From: DASTPP01 sp035762175 | GTDB taxonomy: Bacteria > Myxococcota_A > Polyangia > Polyangiales > Polyangiaceae | Reading direction: 5' to 3' | DNA length: 54,815 nucleotides | NCBI GenBank assembly: GCA_035762175.1 | Contig: DASTPP010000437.1 | Location: 1-54,815, forward strand | Part shown: positions 7,897-15,874 of the stretch, in pieces | Position numbering within the stretch: position 1 is the stretch's first letter | How the letters are laid out: each line of letters opens with the position of its first letter | Program-made: the position numbers and the translations under genes | Notes under the pieces: generated by a model | The model's input: only the letters and a program-made list of their open reading frames with translations | What the model was told of the DNA's origin: nothing | The model's database searches: none

Positions 7897-9084
7897 ATGA
7901 TCGATCGCGTCAGTTTCGAGAACTTCAAGAGCCTCGAGAACGTCAGCCTCGATCTCGGTCGCCTCACGGTGCTGGTCGGGCAGAACGGGTCCGGCAAGAG
8001 CAGCGTGCTGCAGGGCATCTACCTGCTGTCGCAGATGCGGCTTACCCGAATGAGCGAGGCGAGAACGGCCTCGGAACACCTCCGTTCTACCTTCAGCGGA
8101 GCGAGAGACCCTAGGCGTCTAGTGGGCCGCGAGCGCCCGACCGTGTTGAGACTAGGAATGCGCGACAGCGGCGGAGACGAAATCAGCCTCACGATCAACA
8201 TCCCCGCGCAAAGCGACGACGAACCCTTCGAGTCCGGGCCCAGATTTAGCATGGCTCTCAACGGTCCGCTGACGCGGTTGTCCTCGTCCATACCTTCCTC
8301 ACTTCCGCGTGAACAGAACGAAGCGCTGAAATTTCTCAAGGACGCTCGCGTAGGGCAGGTCCTCTCTGTGGTCTACTTGCACCTCGACGCGAACGAGATG
8401 GCTCGCATGTCGTCTTCCGAAGACGAAGTCCCTCGCATGCGTGAGGACGGTTCGGGGTTGGCGTCGACCCTCGCGTGGATGAAGGGTGCCGCCGAAGACG
8501 AACTCGCGGGCATCACAAGCGATCTCGCCCGCATTGTTCCCGGAGTGAAGCGCATCCGTACACGGCGAGCGCGCCTCCCTCGGAGTCGCCTTGAGCAGCT
8601 AAACATCGACGGCCAGCCCGTGTGGCGGCCCGTCAACGAGACCGTCCTCGGCGACCGCTTCGAGATCGAGTTCGACGAGGGCCCGCCCGTCCCCGCCGAC
8701 CTCCTCAGCGAGGGCACCGTCCTCGCGCTCGGCCTGTTGACCAAGCTGCGCGAGCCCGGGCGGCCGCGCCTCGTCCTTCTCGACGACATCGACCGCGGGT
8801 TGCACATCGAGGCGCAGGCCAACTTCGTCCGAGTGTTGCGCGATCTGATGAAGCTCGACCCTGAATTGCAGATCGTGTGCACGACCCACTCACCCTATCT
8901 GCTCGATCTCTTCGAGCCCGACGAGGTGCGGGTGCTCGCGCTCGACTCGAGCCGACGCACGCGGGCGCTGCCCTTGAAGGCTCACCCCGAGTTCGACAAG
9001 TGGAAGTTTGGCACTCAGACGGGCGAGCTGTGGGCGGCCCTGGGCAGCGCGTGGGTCGTCGCCCCGCCGGAGCCGACCCCATGA
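7897..9084 (+). CDS. AAA-family (SMC/OLD-like) ATPase, putative defence effector partner
   Basis: A 395-residue ABC-type ATPase of the AAA_15/AAA_21 kind. Walker A is GQNGSGKSS (residues 28-36), the signature segment is LLSEGTVLALGL (269-280), and Walker B is LVLLDDID (292-299) with Asp-Asp in place of the usual Asp-Glu. The H-loop is CTTHSP (His331). The N-terminus IDRVSFENFKSLENVSLDL is the classic start of this class. The stop overlaps the start of the TOPRIM-like gene by 4 bp (ATGA), so the two are co-translated. Base composition is visibly less GC-biased than in neighbouring genes, which suggests transfer. OLD, Gabija and PARIS defence systems pair such ATPases with TOPRIM or nuclease proteins; exact membership is not established. 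Confidence 0.85.
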   Translation: MIDRVSFENFKSLENVSLDLGRLTVLVGQNGSGKSSVLQGIYLLSQMRLTRMSEARTASEHLRSTFSGARDPRRLVGRERPTVLRLGMRDSGGDEISLTINIPAQSDDEPFESGPRFSMALNGPLTRLSSSIPSSLPREQNEALKFLKDARVGQVLSVVYLHLDANEMARMSSSEDEVPRMREDGSGLASTLAWMKGAAEDELAGITSDLARIVPGVKRIRTRRARLPRSRLEQLNIDGQPVWRPVNETVLGDRFEIEFDEGPPVPADLLSEGTVLALGLLTKLREPGRPRLVLLDDIDRGLHIEAQANFVRVLRDLMKLDPELQIVCTTHSPYLLDLFEPDEVRVLALDSSRRTRALPLKAHPEFDKWKFGTQTGELWAALGSAWVVAPPEPTP

Positions 9085-9824
9085 GTGTCGTGCTCGGCGT
9101 CGCTTGCGAAGACAACGGGCACTTCTCCGCGGTGACATGCCTCGTCGACGACGTGCTGGTAACCAGCCACACCTGGCTCGACGGCATCGTCGACGCTTGC
9201 CGAACCTGGCGGGGCGTGAACGAGGGGGAGGCCTGGTACAAGTACGACCCCGGCGACGCCACCGACCTACGCCCAATCACCGTCGCCGGCCAGCGCATCA
9301 AGATTCACGGCCCCATCAGGGGGGAGCCGCTGAAGCCCGAGGCGAGCATGTGGCGCAGAGTCTTGTTCTCGTTCTGCCACACCGAACCGCGCCCCGAGGT
9401 AGTAATCCTGGCTCGCGACCTCGATGGTTACCCGAAGCGGGCGGAAGGGATCAAGCAGGTCCGGGAGGGCATCCGCTGGCCGTTTCGTATCGTCGTCGCG
9501 GCCGCCCAGCCGGAGATCGAGGCCTGGCGGGCCTGCGGGTTCACCCCAGCGGACGAGCGAGAACGGGAGCGCCTCGAAGCCCTACGGAGGGAGCTATCGT
9601 TCGACCCCACGACCCAGTCTCACCGCCTGACCTCGCACCCGAACGACGCGCCGACCGACGCCAAGCGCGTCCTCACGCGACTCTGTGACGGCGCCCCGGA
9701 GCGCGTCGATGCCTGCCTGAAAGACCTCGCGGCGCTTCGCACGCGCGGCAGGCTGAACGGCGCGGCGGACTTTCTCGGCGAGATCGACGAGCACATCGTT
9801 CCCCTGTTCAGCTCTCCCCGATGA
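9081..9824 (+). CDS. TOPRIM-like (DUF4276-type) putative nuclease, partner of the AAA ATPase
   Basis: A 247-residue protein with the acidic pattern of TOPRIM/DUF4276 folds. There is an early Glu in GVACEDNG (Glu10), then DxD in ILARDLDGYP (Asp113, Asp115), then a PEIEAW motif (Glu145, Glu147, Trp149), each after a predicted hydrophobic strand. In related proteins these residues bind metal for nucleic-acid cleavage. It overlaps the ATPase gene by ATGA, so stoichiometric production is expected. The family assignment rests on motif order, not on a search. It may define a distinct ATPase-TOPRIM pair type. Confidence 0.6.
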   Translation: MSVVLGVACEDNGHFSAVTCLVDDVLVTSHTWLDGIVDACRTWRGVNEGEAWYKYDPGDATDLRPITVAGQRIKIHGPIRGEPLKPEASMWRRVLFSFCHTEPRPEVVILARDLDGYPKRAEGIKQVREGIRWPFRIVVAAAQPEIEAWRACGFTPADERERERLEALRRELSFDPTTQSHRLTSHPNDAPTDAKRVLTRLCDGAPERVDACLKDLAALRTRGRLNGAADFLGEIDEHIVPLFSSPR

Positions 9825-9827
9825 GGG

Positions 9828-10937
9828 TCAGGCAGGCCAGCGCCTCGTCCGCTTGATCGCCGCCCGTAGCCCCTCGAGCTCGTCGACCCCCATCGCCTCG
9901 AGCCGCGCCCGCTGCTCTTCGGTCGGCTCGACGCCGAGGAGCTCGCACAGGTCGAGCACCGCCGCCCGCAGCCCCCGCGCCTCGCCCTCGCGCAGGCCCT
10001 TCGCTTCGCCCTCGCGCAACCCCTCGGCCTTGCCGCGCGCCTCGCCCTCGGCCCGCGCGAGCGCGGCGCCCGCCCGCGGCGGCTCGCGCACCGGGCTCGG
10101 CGGCAGCTCGAGCTTCTCTTTGCCGTAGCGGTCGGCGCGCTCGCGCAGGTCGAGCACGCGCGTGCGCAACACGTCCAGCTCTTCGCGCGTGATGTGGTAG
10201 GTGCGCGAGTACCGCGAATCGATGTACGCGTTCTTAAGCTGTTTAAAGAGCGCGTCGTCTTCGGGGGTATCTCGAGGGAAGACGCCGGCGAAGCCCGGGT
10301 GCAGGTTGACCACGCGCCGGCCCAGCTCTTCGATGTTGTGCAGCTTCGGCTTGTAGGCCGTAAAGCACAGCTGCACCGTGTTGTAGTAGCGCTCGGTCGC
10401 CTGGTGCAGCAAGAACGCCGCCACCTTGTACGAGCCCTGGGCCATGGCGTCTTCGAAGGCGCGCAAGAAGTCGTCGGCCGCCTCCGACCAGTCGCGAAAC
10501 CACCCCCGCGCCCGCGCGAGCCGCTCTTCGGGGGTGTGGTCTTTCTCGCTCGCGAGCACGAAGCGCCCCGAGTCGTAGAGCACGACGCCCTCTTTCTTGA
10601 TGTCGGCGAAGAAGAACGAGCCCTTCTCGAGCTGCTTGTTGACGTCTTTGATGTCGTGAATGATGAGGCCGAGCGCCGTGCTCCCGGTCTTCTCGCGGGC
10701 GAGGCGCTCGGCGCGGTGCCACAGATCGTGCCGGTCGACCAGGGCGCGGGTCTTGACCACGGCGAGCAGGTCGAAGTCCGAGCGGTAGCCGGTCTGGTAG
10801 TCGTCGACCCAGTCGCCGCGGGCGTGGCTGCCGAACAAGATGAGCAGCTCGAGCGGCACGTGCTCGCGCAGGGCGGCGACGACGTCGGCGAGCTGCGCGC
10901 GCTTGGATTCGGGCAAGTGGTCGAGCGAGGTCTTCAC
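9828..10937 (-). CDS. Fused MNT nucleotidyltransferase-HEPN protein
   Basis: A 369-residue fusion. The N-terminal minimal nucleotidyltransferase motif is LFGSHARGDW (residues 35-43), followed by the metal-binding pair in RSDFDLLAV (Asp54, Asp56). A HEPN domain follows at about 145-270, with AAFLLHQATERYYN and a conserved KLHNIEELGRRV segment. MNT and HEPN are usually separate antitoxin and RNase-toxin partners; here they share one chain. The C-terminus has a Glu/Arg/Gly minisatellite (LREGEAKG-type decapeptides), then a helical tail (LLGVEPTEEQRARLEAMG) resembling tails seen in many myxobacterial proteins. It converges on the TOPRIM gene with 3 bp between stops. Confidence 0.8.
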   Translation of the reverse strand: MKTSLDHLPESKRAQLADVVAALREHVPLELLILFGSHARGDWVDDYQTGYRSDFDLLAVVKTRALVDRHDLWHRAERLAREKTGSTALGLIIHDIKDVNKQLEKGSFFFADIKKEGVVLYDSGRFVLASEKDHTPEERLARARGWFRDWSEAADDFLRAFEDAMAQGSYKVAAFLLHQATERYYNTVQLCFTAYKPKLHNIEELGRRVVNLHPGFAGVFPRDTPEDDALFKQLKNAYIDSRYSRTYHITREELDVLRTRVLDLRERADRYGKEKLELPPSPVREPPRAGAALARAEGEARGKAEGLREGEAKGLREGEARGLRAAVLDLCELLGVEPTEEQRARLEAMGVDELEGLRAAIKRTRRWPA

Positions 10938-11101
10938 GATGACACCCCCACGCTAGGTTCGAGCCGAGGCCCGCGGGCCTTCGCCCGAGCATAGCGGCCG
11001 CGCGCACGTCGTCGACCGATCGAGCCCCCGAGACGAGGCCAGAAAGCGGCCCGGAGGCGCCGCTCAGGTTGAAACCTGGGGTACGCCCTCGGCACTCGGG
11101 C

Positions 11102-11360
11102 TCAACCACCCCGGGGGGGTCGTTCGACCTTACCGCCCTGGTTCAACCACCCCGGGCGGGTCGTTCGACCTCGCCGCCGAGGTTTCGCCAAGATGTTTCG
11201 GGTCGATCGAGGCGGCCGGGACTGGTTTCGCCGTCTTCTCCCTGGTCGATCGAGGCGGCCGGGGGTGGTTTCGTCGTCTCGACCCCGGTCGATCGAGGCG
11301 TCCCGGGGTGGTTCGATCGACTTCACCCGGCTCGATCGAGGCGGCCGGGGTGGTTTCGCC
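11102..11360. repeat. 41-43-bp interspersed repeat array
   Basis: Four imperfect units begin at 11201, 11244, 11287 and 11330, each starting GGTCGATCGAGGCGGCCGGG and continuing GTGGTTTCG. They are spaced exactly 43 bp apart with 13-bp pyrimidine-rich spacers. Upstream, two further units at 11102 and 11143 (41-bp period) are the same motif in inverted orientation. The core TCGATCGA is palindromic. No open frame or cas gene is associated. Together with the element at 11402-11706 it fills most of the 789-bp gap between the MNT-HEPN gene and the next CDS; 10938-11101 shows nothing else recognisable. Confidence 0.8.
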
Positions 11361-11401
11361 GCCCCCGCCCGGGTAACGGCGCCGGGGCGTTCGAGCCGGA
11401 C

Positions 11402-11706
11402 CGCCCAGGCTGAAGAGGGTGTTGCGAAACGCGCCCGCGGGCGCCCCCGAGTGAACTCGGGGGCAGCGAACGCCCGCTCGTGCCGCGCGGAAGCGGGTCG
11501 ATTCGAAGAGCAAAGCCCGCCCCCTCGCCGGGGGCCGGGCTCCCGCGGCCGTTGGCTGCCGGGCGAGCGCGCGAAGCGACTCGCGTCGCGGGAGCCCCGC
11601 CTCCGGCGGGGCTTAGGTGGCCGTTTCCGCGGGCGTTCGCTGCCCCCGGCTTCAGCCGGGGGCGGCCCGCCGGCCTCGGTTTGAAACGCTCTCTTCAGCC
11701 TGGGCG
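11402..11706 (+). mobile_element. Hairpin element copy A with ~75-bp terminal inverted repeats
   Basis: A 305-bp element whose ends are imperfect inverted repeats of about 75 bp (11402-11476 against 11632-11706), beginning CGCCCAGGCTGAAGAG. Each TIR contains its own palindrome (CCCCCGAG/CTCGGGGG or similar). The core, about 11511-11615, folds into three hairpins: a left stem with AGCCCG/CGGGCT arms, a central GCGAG/CTCGC hairpin, and a right AGCCCCGCC/GGCGGGGCT hairpin. It has no ORF of its own. It is homologous to 17379-17686 and, in the core, to 29339-29564. It is non-autonomous, MITE-like in form; no transposase is seen in the window. Confidence 0.8.
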
Positions 11707-11726
11707 ACTTCTCGCCGGGGCCGAAC

Positions 11727-12512
11727 CTAGACCGGCGCCCCCTCGCCCCCGGGCGCCTCGTCGCCGCCCGCCGGCGCCTTGCCCGGCGAGCGCGCCGAAA
11801 GCCGCCGTGCGCTCTCTTCGCGGAAGGCGTCGATGGGGCGCAGGGCCATGGCCGCCACCTCGATCGTCGCCGGATCGTCGGGGTCGATGGTGGCGCACAC
11901 CTTGGTGGCATAGTCGACGATGGCGGCCTGCAGGGCGCGCGTGTGCACCGCGAGGTTCTCGGACGCCTCGCCGCTCTGGCGCTGCAGGCGCGCCGAGACC
12001 ATGGCCACGTAGCGCTCGTGCACGTGGCGAACCTGCGCGAGGAAGGCGGGGCCCGCGAGCGCGTCGATCTCGGGCTGCAGGCCGTCTTCGTCGATGCGCT
12101 GCAGCAGCGCGCTCATGATCGTGCTCTGCGTGTTGTAGTCGCTCTGCAAGAAGGTCAGGCCCTCGGCCCCGAAGAGCCGAAAGACGAGCTGCTCGGCCCG
12201 CTTCGCCTCGGGGAAGCGCTCGGGCGGCAGCGACGCCCACGCGAGCAAGCGCATGCGCAGCGAGCCCCAGCTGACGTCGGCCTCTTGGTCGAGCAGGCGG
12301 GCGCCGTCGTCGCTGAGCAGGCCGGCGATGCGCTGGCGGGCGCCCAGGGTCGCGGTGGCCTCTTCGGCGGCCTTCGTGAGCCTCCGGGCGGCCTTCTGCA
12401 CGTTCGCCGGCATGCCCTTCGGGCACGCGGCGACGAGCGCCCGGGCCAGGGCGGCGCCGCTGGCGGCCGTCACGATGGGCGCGCGCGTATACAGGGAGGG
12501 GTCGATGATCAT
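11727..12512 (-). CDS. Uncharacterised family protein, paralogue of the 31166-32602 product
   Basis: A 261-residue, mostly helical soluble protein without signal peptide, transmembrane segment or known catalytic motif. The central part (RAEQLVFRLFGAEGLTFLQ, then about 45 residues ending QVRHVHERYVAMV) aligns by eye with the predicted product at 31166-32602. The pattern AxxLxxxxFxxGLxFxQ is shared. The two therefore form a family duplicated within this window. The start at ATG 12512 (MIIDPSLYTRAP) is chosen because upstream sequence is low-complexity. Its stop lies 20 bp from repeat element A. The function is unknown. Confidence 0.7.
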   Translation of the reverse strand: MIIDPSLYTRAPIVTAASGAALARALVAACPKGMPANVQKAARRLTKAAEEATATLGARQRIAGLLSDDGARLLDQEADVSWGSLRMRLLAWASLPPERFPEAKRAEQLVFRLFGAEGLTFLQSDYNTQSTIMSALLQRIDEDGLQPEIDALAGPAFLAQVRHVHERYVAMVSARLQRQSGEASENLAVHTRALQAAIVDYATKVCATIDPDDPATIEVAAMALRPIDAFREESARRLSARSPGKAPAGGDEAPGGEGAPV

Positions 12513-12770
12513 CACAGGCCGATGGTAACGAGCGGGTCGACCGGCCGTCCATCGCGAACCACCCCCCGGGGCCTCGGCGCCCGAGGCCCGCCCCCGGCGC
12601 GCGGGGGGCCGGCACGGTACGTGGGGGCCGTGCTCGGGTCGGGAGGCTCGCCCCCAGCGCGCGGGCGGCGGGGCCAGCTCCTCGCCCGGGCCATCCTGCT
12701 CGCCAAGCCCGTCCCCGGCGCGCGGGGGGCGGGGGCGACCGCTGCACCGAGGGAGCCCCCCCAATGCGAT

Positions 12771-13085
12771 TCAGGCTGCCCCGGAGATGCGACCCGTCGG
12801 GATGACCTTGTATTCTTGGCTTTTTAGCCTCTCGAGAAGGGAGTCATTGAAGGGGAACTCGCCCTCGCGCTCGACGAGGCGCTCGGTGAAGATGAGCCGC
12901 ATCTCGCCCTGGACGTCGTCGGTTACGTCAGCAACGTAGTGCCGCTCGAGGGCGACCCGAGTGACCACGCCCCCTTGTTCGTGACTTGGCAAGGCCACGG
13001 CCCGCTCGCCGACCCGGACGGGCTTGCCGTACTTTCGAACGGCCTCGAGGAAGTCTTCGGGGCGACGGAGCTCTTTCACATACAT
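12771..13085 (-). CDS. Small hypothetical protein coupled to the DUF6602-like gene
   Basis: A 104-residue protein, charged and apparently cytoplasmic, beginning MYVKELRRPEDFLEAVRKYG. ATG 13085 has a GGAGG ribosome site 6 bases upstream. It sits 11 bp after the stop of the putative nuclease gene at 13097-13939, so the two form an operon. No motif was recognised. Its small size and tight linkage would fit an immunity, antitoxin or accessory role, but that is inference only. Base usage is less GC-extreme than in flanking housekeeping genes. Confidence 0.7.
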   Translation of the reverse strand: MYVKELRRPEDFLEAVRKYGKPVRVGERAVALPSHEQGGVVTRVALERHYVADVTDDVQGEMRLIFTERLVEREGEFPFNDSLLERLKSQEYKVIPTGRISGAA

Positions 13086-13096
13086 CACGGGCCTCC

Positions 13097-13939
13097 TCAG
13101 AGCGGCAAATCAGCGAGGCCTGCCGACTCGAGCTTGGCCTCCAAGAACGTCTGGTGGACACCAACCGCCGCCCTGAGGGACGACGCCAGCTCATCGCTGA
13201 CGGCGCCGACGCGCATCGTCTCGGCCACGACGGCCGTGAGGAGCTGGGACACGAACACGACCGCCGCACGGTCTTCGGTACATTTGTAGAACCGATACAC
13301 AGACGCGCTGGAGGTGGACTCGGCCTTGACGGCGATGGCGCCCTTCTCCGACACGATGAGATCGGGCAGATAGGAGCTGACGTGCAGCGACACCTCGTCC
13401 CGCAGCTTCTGCCGCTCGTCTTCCCGCAGGTCTGTACCCTGGAGCTTGGCTTCGCCCTCATTTCTACGCTCGATTAGACTCGACAAGCCCTCCCGTAGAT
13501 CTGTTGAGTCTTTCGGGTAGGTGTACGAGAAGAGAGCCGAATACCACGTGTGCCCCGTCGTGCATTCGGCCCGGCTTTTGGCGAGCTGTCCGATCGACTC
13601 GGCCAGCTCGCTAGGGCTGACCCGGGTTTTCACCTCGACCATGGCCCGCACGGAGTCGGGCAAGACCACCGCCAGATCGCCCGAGCGGGCGAGGAGGGGA
13701 AAGTCGTGCGTGTCAGCGATGAGCAAGTCGACCTGCCGCGCGGACTTCGCCGGCTTGCCGCCGTCCATGCGTGCCACCACGCCCGAAAGGATCTCGACCC
13801 TACGCGGCAAGACCTCGCGCAGAAGGTCGGCCAGCGCTCGCTCCCGCCCCGCGCCGGTAACCGTCTTGTGCGAACTCAGCGCGGCAAACAGCCCGGCCTG
13901 TGCCACCAGCCGCTGTCGCAGAGCGTCGACGAGGTCCAT
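13097..13939 (-). CDS. DUF6602-like putative PD-(D/E)xK nuclease
   Basis: A 280-residue protein. After an N-terminal helical region with SSHKTVTGAGRERALADLL comes RQVDLLIADTHDFPLL, then RAMVEVKTRVSPSEL. This is the D-x(n)-E-x-K arrangement (Asp71, Glu102, Lys104) of PD-(D/E)xK nuclease folds and matches what is known of DUF6602 proteins, which occur in defence islands. ATG 13939 is used; an in-frame GTG at 13966 is possible, and neither has a clear Shine-Dalgarno site. It is the first gene of a two-gene operon. Codon use is less GC-rich than in dnaB next door, which points to transfer. Confidence 0.65.
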   Translation of the reverse strand: MDLVDALRQRLVAQAGLFAALSSHKTVTGAGRERALADLLREVLPRRVEILSGVVARMDGGKPAKSARQVDLLIADTHDFPLLARSGDLAVVLPDSVRAMVEVKTRVSPSELAESIGQLAKSRAECTTGHTWYSALFSYTYPKDSTDLREGLSSLIERRNEGEAKLQGTDLREDERQKLRDEVSLHVSSYLPDLIVSEKGAIAVKAESTSSASVYRFYKCTEDRAAVVFVSQLLTAVVAETMRVGAVSDELASSLRAAVGVHQTFLEAKLESAGLADLPL

Positions 13940-14106
13940 CGAGTTCGTACATATTGTCCCCCCCACTCACCCGTCGCAAGCCCCAATGCTCGACACGCCG
14001 GCTCGCTCTCGGACCGCAGAGCTCCGGGCTACACCGCCCTCGCAAAGGCGCGGGCACTGGGCGGCCCGCTGCCGGGCGCAGGGTTCGGGGCAGCCCGCCG
14101 CGCCAC

Positions 14107-15597
14107 TCAGTCGTCGTGGAAGCCCTCGGGCACGTCGCCGGGCTCGAGGTTGTCGAAGCGCGTGCACGACGAGATGAAGCGCACGGGCACCTTGCCGGTG
14201 GGGCCGTTACGCTGCTTGGCCACGATGATCTCGGCGATGCCCTTCATCGTGGTCGTGTCGCGGTTGTAGTACTCGTCGCGGTAGATGAACACGATCATGT
14301 CGGCGTCCTGCTCGATGGCGCCCGACTCGCGCAGGTCCGAGAGCTGCGGCCGCTTGTTCTTCTCCGAGCGCGTCTCGACCGCGCGGTTGAGCTGCGAGAG
14401 CGCGATGACGGGCACCTTGAGCTCTTTCGCGAGCTGCTTCAAGCCGCGCGAGATCTCGCTGATCTCCTGCTCGCGGCTCTGCACCCCGTCGCGGCCCTTC
14501 ATCAGCTGCAGGTAGTCGATGACGACGAGGCCGAGCTTGCGCTCGGGCTGGCCCGCGGGCGTCGAGCGCTGCAGCTCGGCCTGGATGCGGCGCACCTTCG
14601 AGCGCACGTCGAGGATGCTGATGGCGGGCGTGTCGTCGACCCAGATGGGGATCTGCGACAGGAAGGCGGCCGCCTGGGTGAGCTTGCTCCAGTCGTCGCC
14701 GCGCAGCAGGCCCTTGCGCACGAGGCCGACGTCGACCTGCGCCTCGCTGCAGACCATGCGGGTGGCGATCTGCTCGCGCGGCATCTCGAGCGAGAAGAAG
14801 ATGACGCCGGCGCCCGGCCGCTCCTGGGCGCCGGCGTCGCCGTCGTCGCCCTGCACGATGGCGGGCGCGGCGACGTTGACGGCGATGTTGAGCACGAAGC
14901 TGGTCTTGCCCATGCCGGGGCGGGCCGCGACGATGTTCAGGTCGCCCTCGTGCAGCCCCGAGGTGAGCTCGTCGAGCATCGGGAAGCCGGTCGAGATGCC
15001 CGTGATGCGGTCGCCGCGGGTGCCCGCCTCCTGCAGCTTGCGGAACGCCGAGACGATGATGTCTTTGATCGGCGAGACGGTGCTCGACTCGGGCGTGCGC
15101 GCGATCTCGTAGACGGACTGCTCGGCCGTGTCGATGAACGCCTGCACCTGCCCGACGTCGCCGTAGGCCTCGGCCGCGACGCGCTGGCAGGTCGCGATGA
15201 GCGTGCGCACGCGCCACTTCTCGCGCACGATGCGGGCGTAGGCCTCGAGGTTCGCGACGCTCGGCACCGCGTCGACGATCTGCGCGAGGTAGGGCACGCC
15301 GCCCACCTCGGCCAGGCGCTCGCGCGACTTGAGCCAGCCGCCGACGGTGACCGCGTCGATGGGGCTGCCCTCCTGCGTCAGGGCGAGGCAGGCCTCGTAA
15401 ATGCGGCGGTTGGCCGGCGAGTAGAAGAAGTCGGGCTTGAGCAGCTCTTGCACGCGGTCGAGCGCGTCGCGCTCGAGCAGCACCGCCGAGAGCACGGCCG
15501 ACTCGGCGTCGAGATCGTGCGGGGGCACGCGCCCGGACGCGGACGCGACCGCCACGGGGGCGGCCTCTTGGTACCTCGAAGGGCGCTTGGCTTGCAT
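14107..15597 (-). CDS. dnaB: Replicative DNA helicase DnaB
   Basis: A 496-residue hexameric replicative helicase. The N-terminal domain starts PPHDLDAESAVLSAVLLE. The RecA-like core has Walker A ARPGMGKTSF, Walker B LVVIDYLQLM, motif SQLNRAVE, and DLRESGAIEQDADMI with the arginine-finger region. An insertion of roughly 20 residues (QGDDGDAGAQERPGAG) interrupts the core between the Walker A helix and FFSLEMP, which is unusual. ATG 15597 is chosen over a GTG at 15645. No clear Shine-Dalgarno site is seen. The last seven codons recur at 7786-7803. It is the final gene of the cluster with rpsF-rpsR-rplI in the same direction, 277 bp downstream of rplI. Confidence 0.95.
   Translation of the reverse strand: MQAKRPSRYQEAAPVAVASASGRVPPHDLDAESAVLSAVLLERDALDRVQELLKPDFFYSPANRRIYEACLALTQEGSPIDAVTVGGWLKSRERLAEVGGVPYLAQIVDAVPSVANLEAYARIVREKWRVRTLIATCQRVAAEAYGDVGQVQAFIDTAEQSVYEIARTPESSTVSPIKDIIVSAFRKLQEAGTRGDRITGISTGFPMLDELTSGLHEGDLNIVAARPGMGKTSFVLNIAVNVAAPAIVQGDDGDAGAQERPGAGVIFFSLEMPREQIATRMVCSEAQVDVGLVRKGLLRGDDWSKLTQAAAFLSQIPIWVDDTPAISILDVRSKVRRIQAELQRSTPAGQPERKLGLVVIDYLQLMKGRDGVQSREQEISEISRGLKQLAKELKVPVIALSQLNRAVETRSEKNKRPQLSDLRESGAIEQDADMIVFIYRDEYYNRDTTTMKGIAEIIVAKQRNGPTGKVPVRFISSCTRFDNLEPGDVPEGFHDD
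14110..14127 (-). other. dnaB-terminal copy of the 18-bp direct repeat
   Basis: This is the last six codons before the stop of dnaB, identical to 7786-7803 in the same orientation. It may mark the target of an insertion at the dnaB 3' end. See the distal copy for the limits of this claim. Confidence 0.35.
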
Positions 15598-15874
15598 CGT
15601 CGGCGCGGGGCGCGACGATGAAGGGTCGCCGCCCCGACGCCCCACGCCTTAGGCCGGCGGGCGTCGCGCGGCCAAATTTCGCGCCGCCGCGGGCCCGGCG
15701 CGCGCCGCGCGGACGCGCCTCGAACGCGCCCCGGCGCGCCGCGCAGACGCGCCTCGAACGCGCCTCGCGCGGGGCCCTCGCGAGCCCCGGCGCGGTCGCA
15801 CGGGAGGGGCCCTCGCGCGCGCCCCGGCACGCCCCGCGGGGGGGCGCCGAAGCGGGGCGCGCGGGGCCCGCGGC
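15598..15874. other. rplI-dnaB intergenic region with 34-bp duplication
   Basis: No gene is seen in these 277 bp. The sequence is almost pure GC. It contains a tandem duplication with a 34-bp period: GACGCGCCTCGAACGCGCC at 15712 recurs at 15746. A dnaB promoter must lie here or dnaB is read from the ribosomal protein operon; no convincing -35/-10 pair was found. Confidence 0.5.

Noticed and set aside
11102..11360. CRISPR array
   Set aside because: Repeats are degenerate, spacers are only 13 bp and similar to each other, unit orientation switches, and no cas gene is near.
13967..14106. tRNA gene as an island integration site
   Set aside because: A GGTTCGGGG-like stretch was seen but no cloverleaf or anticodon arm could be built.
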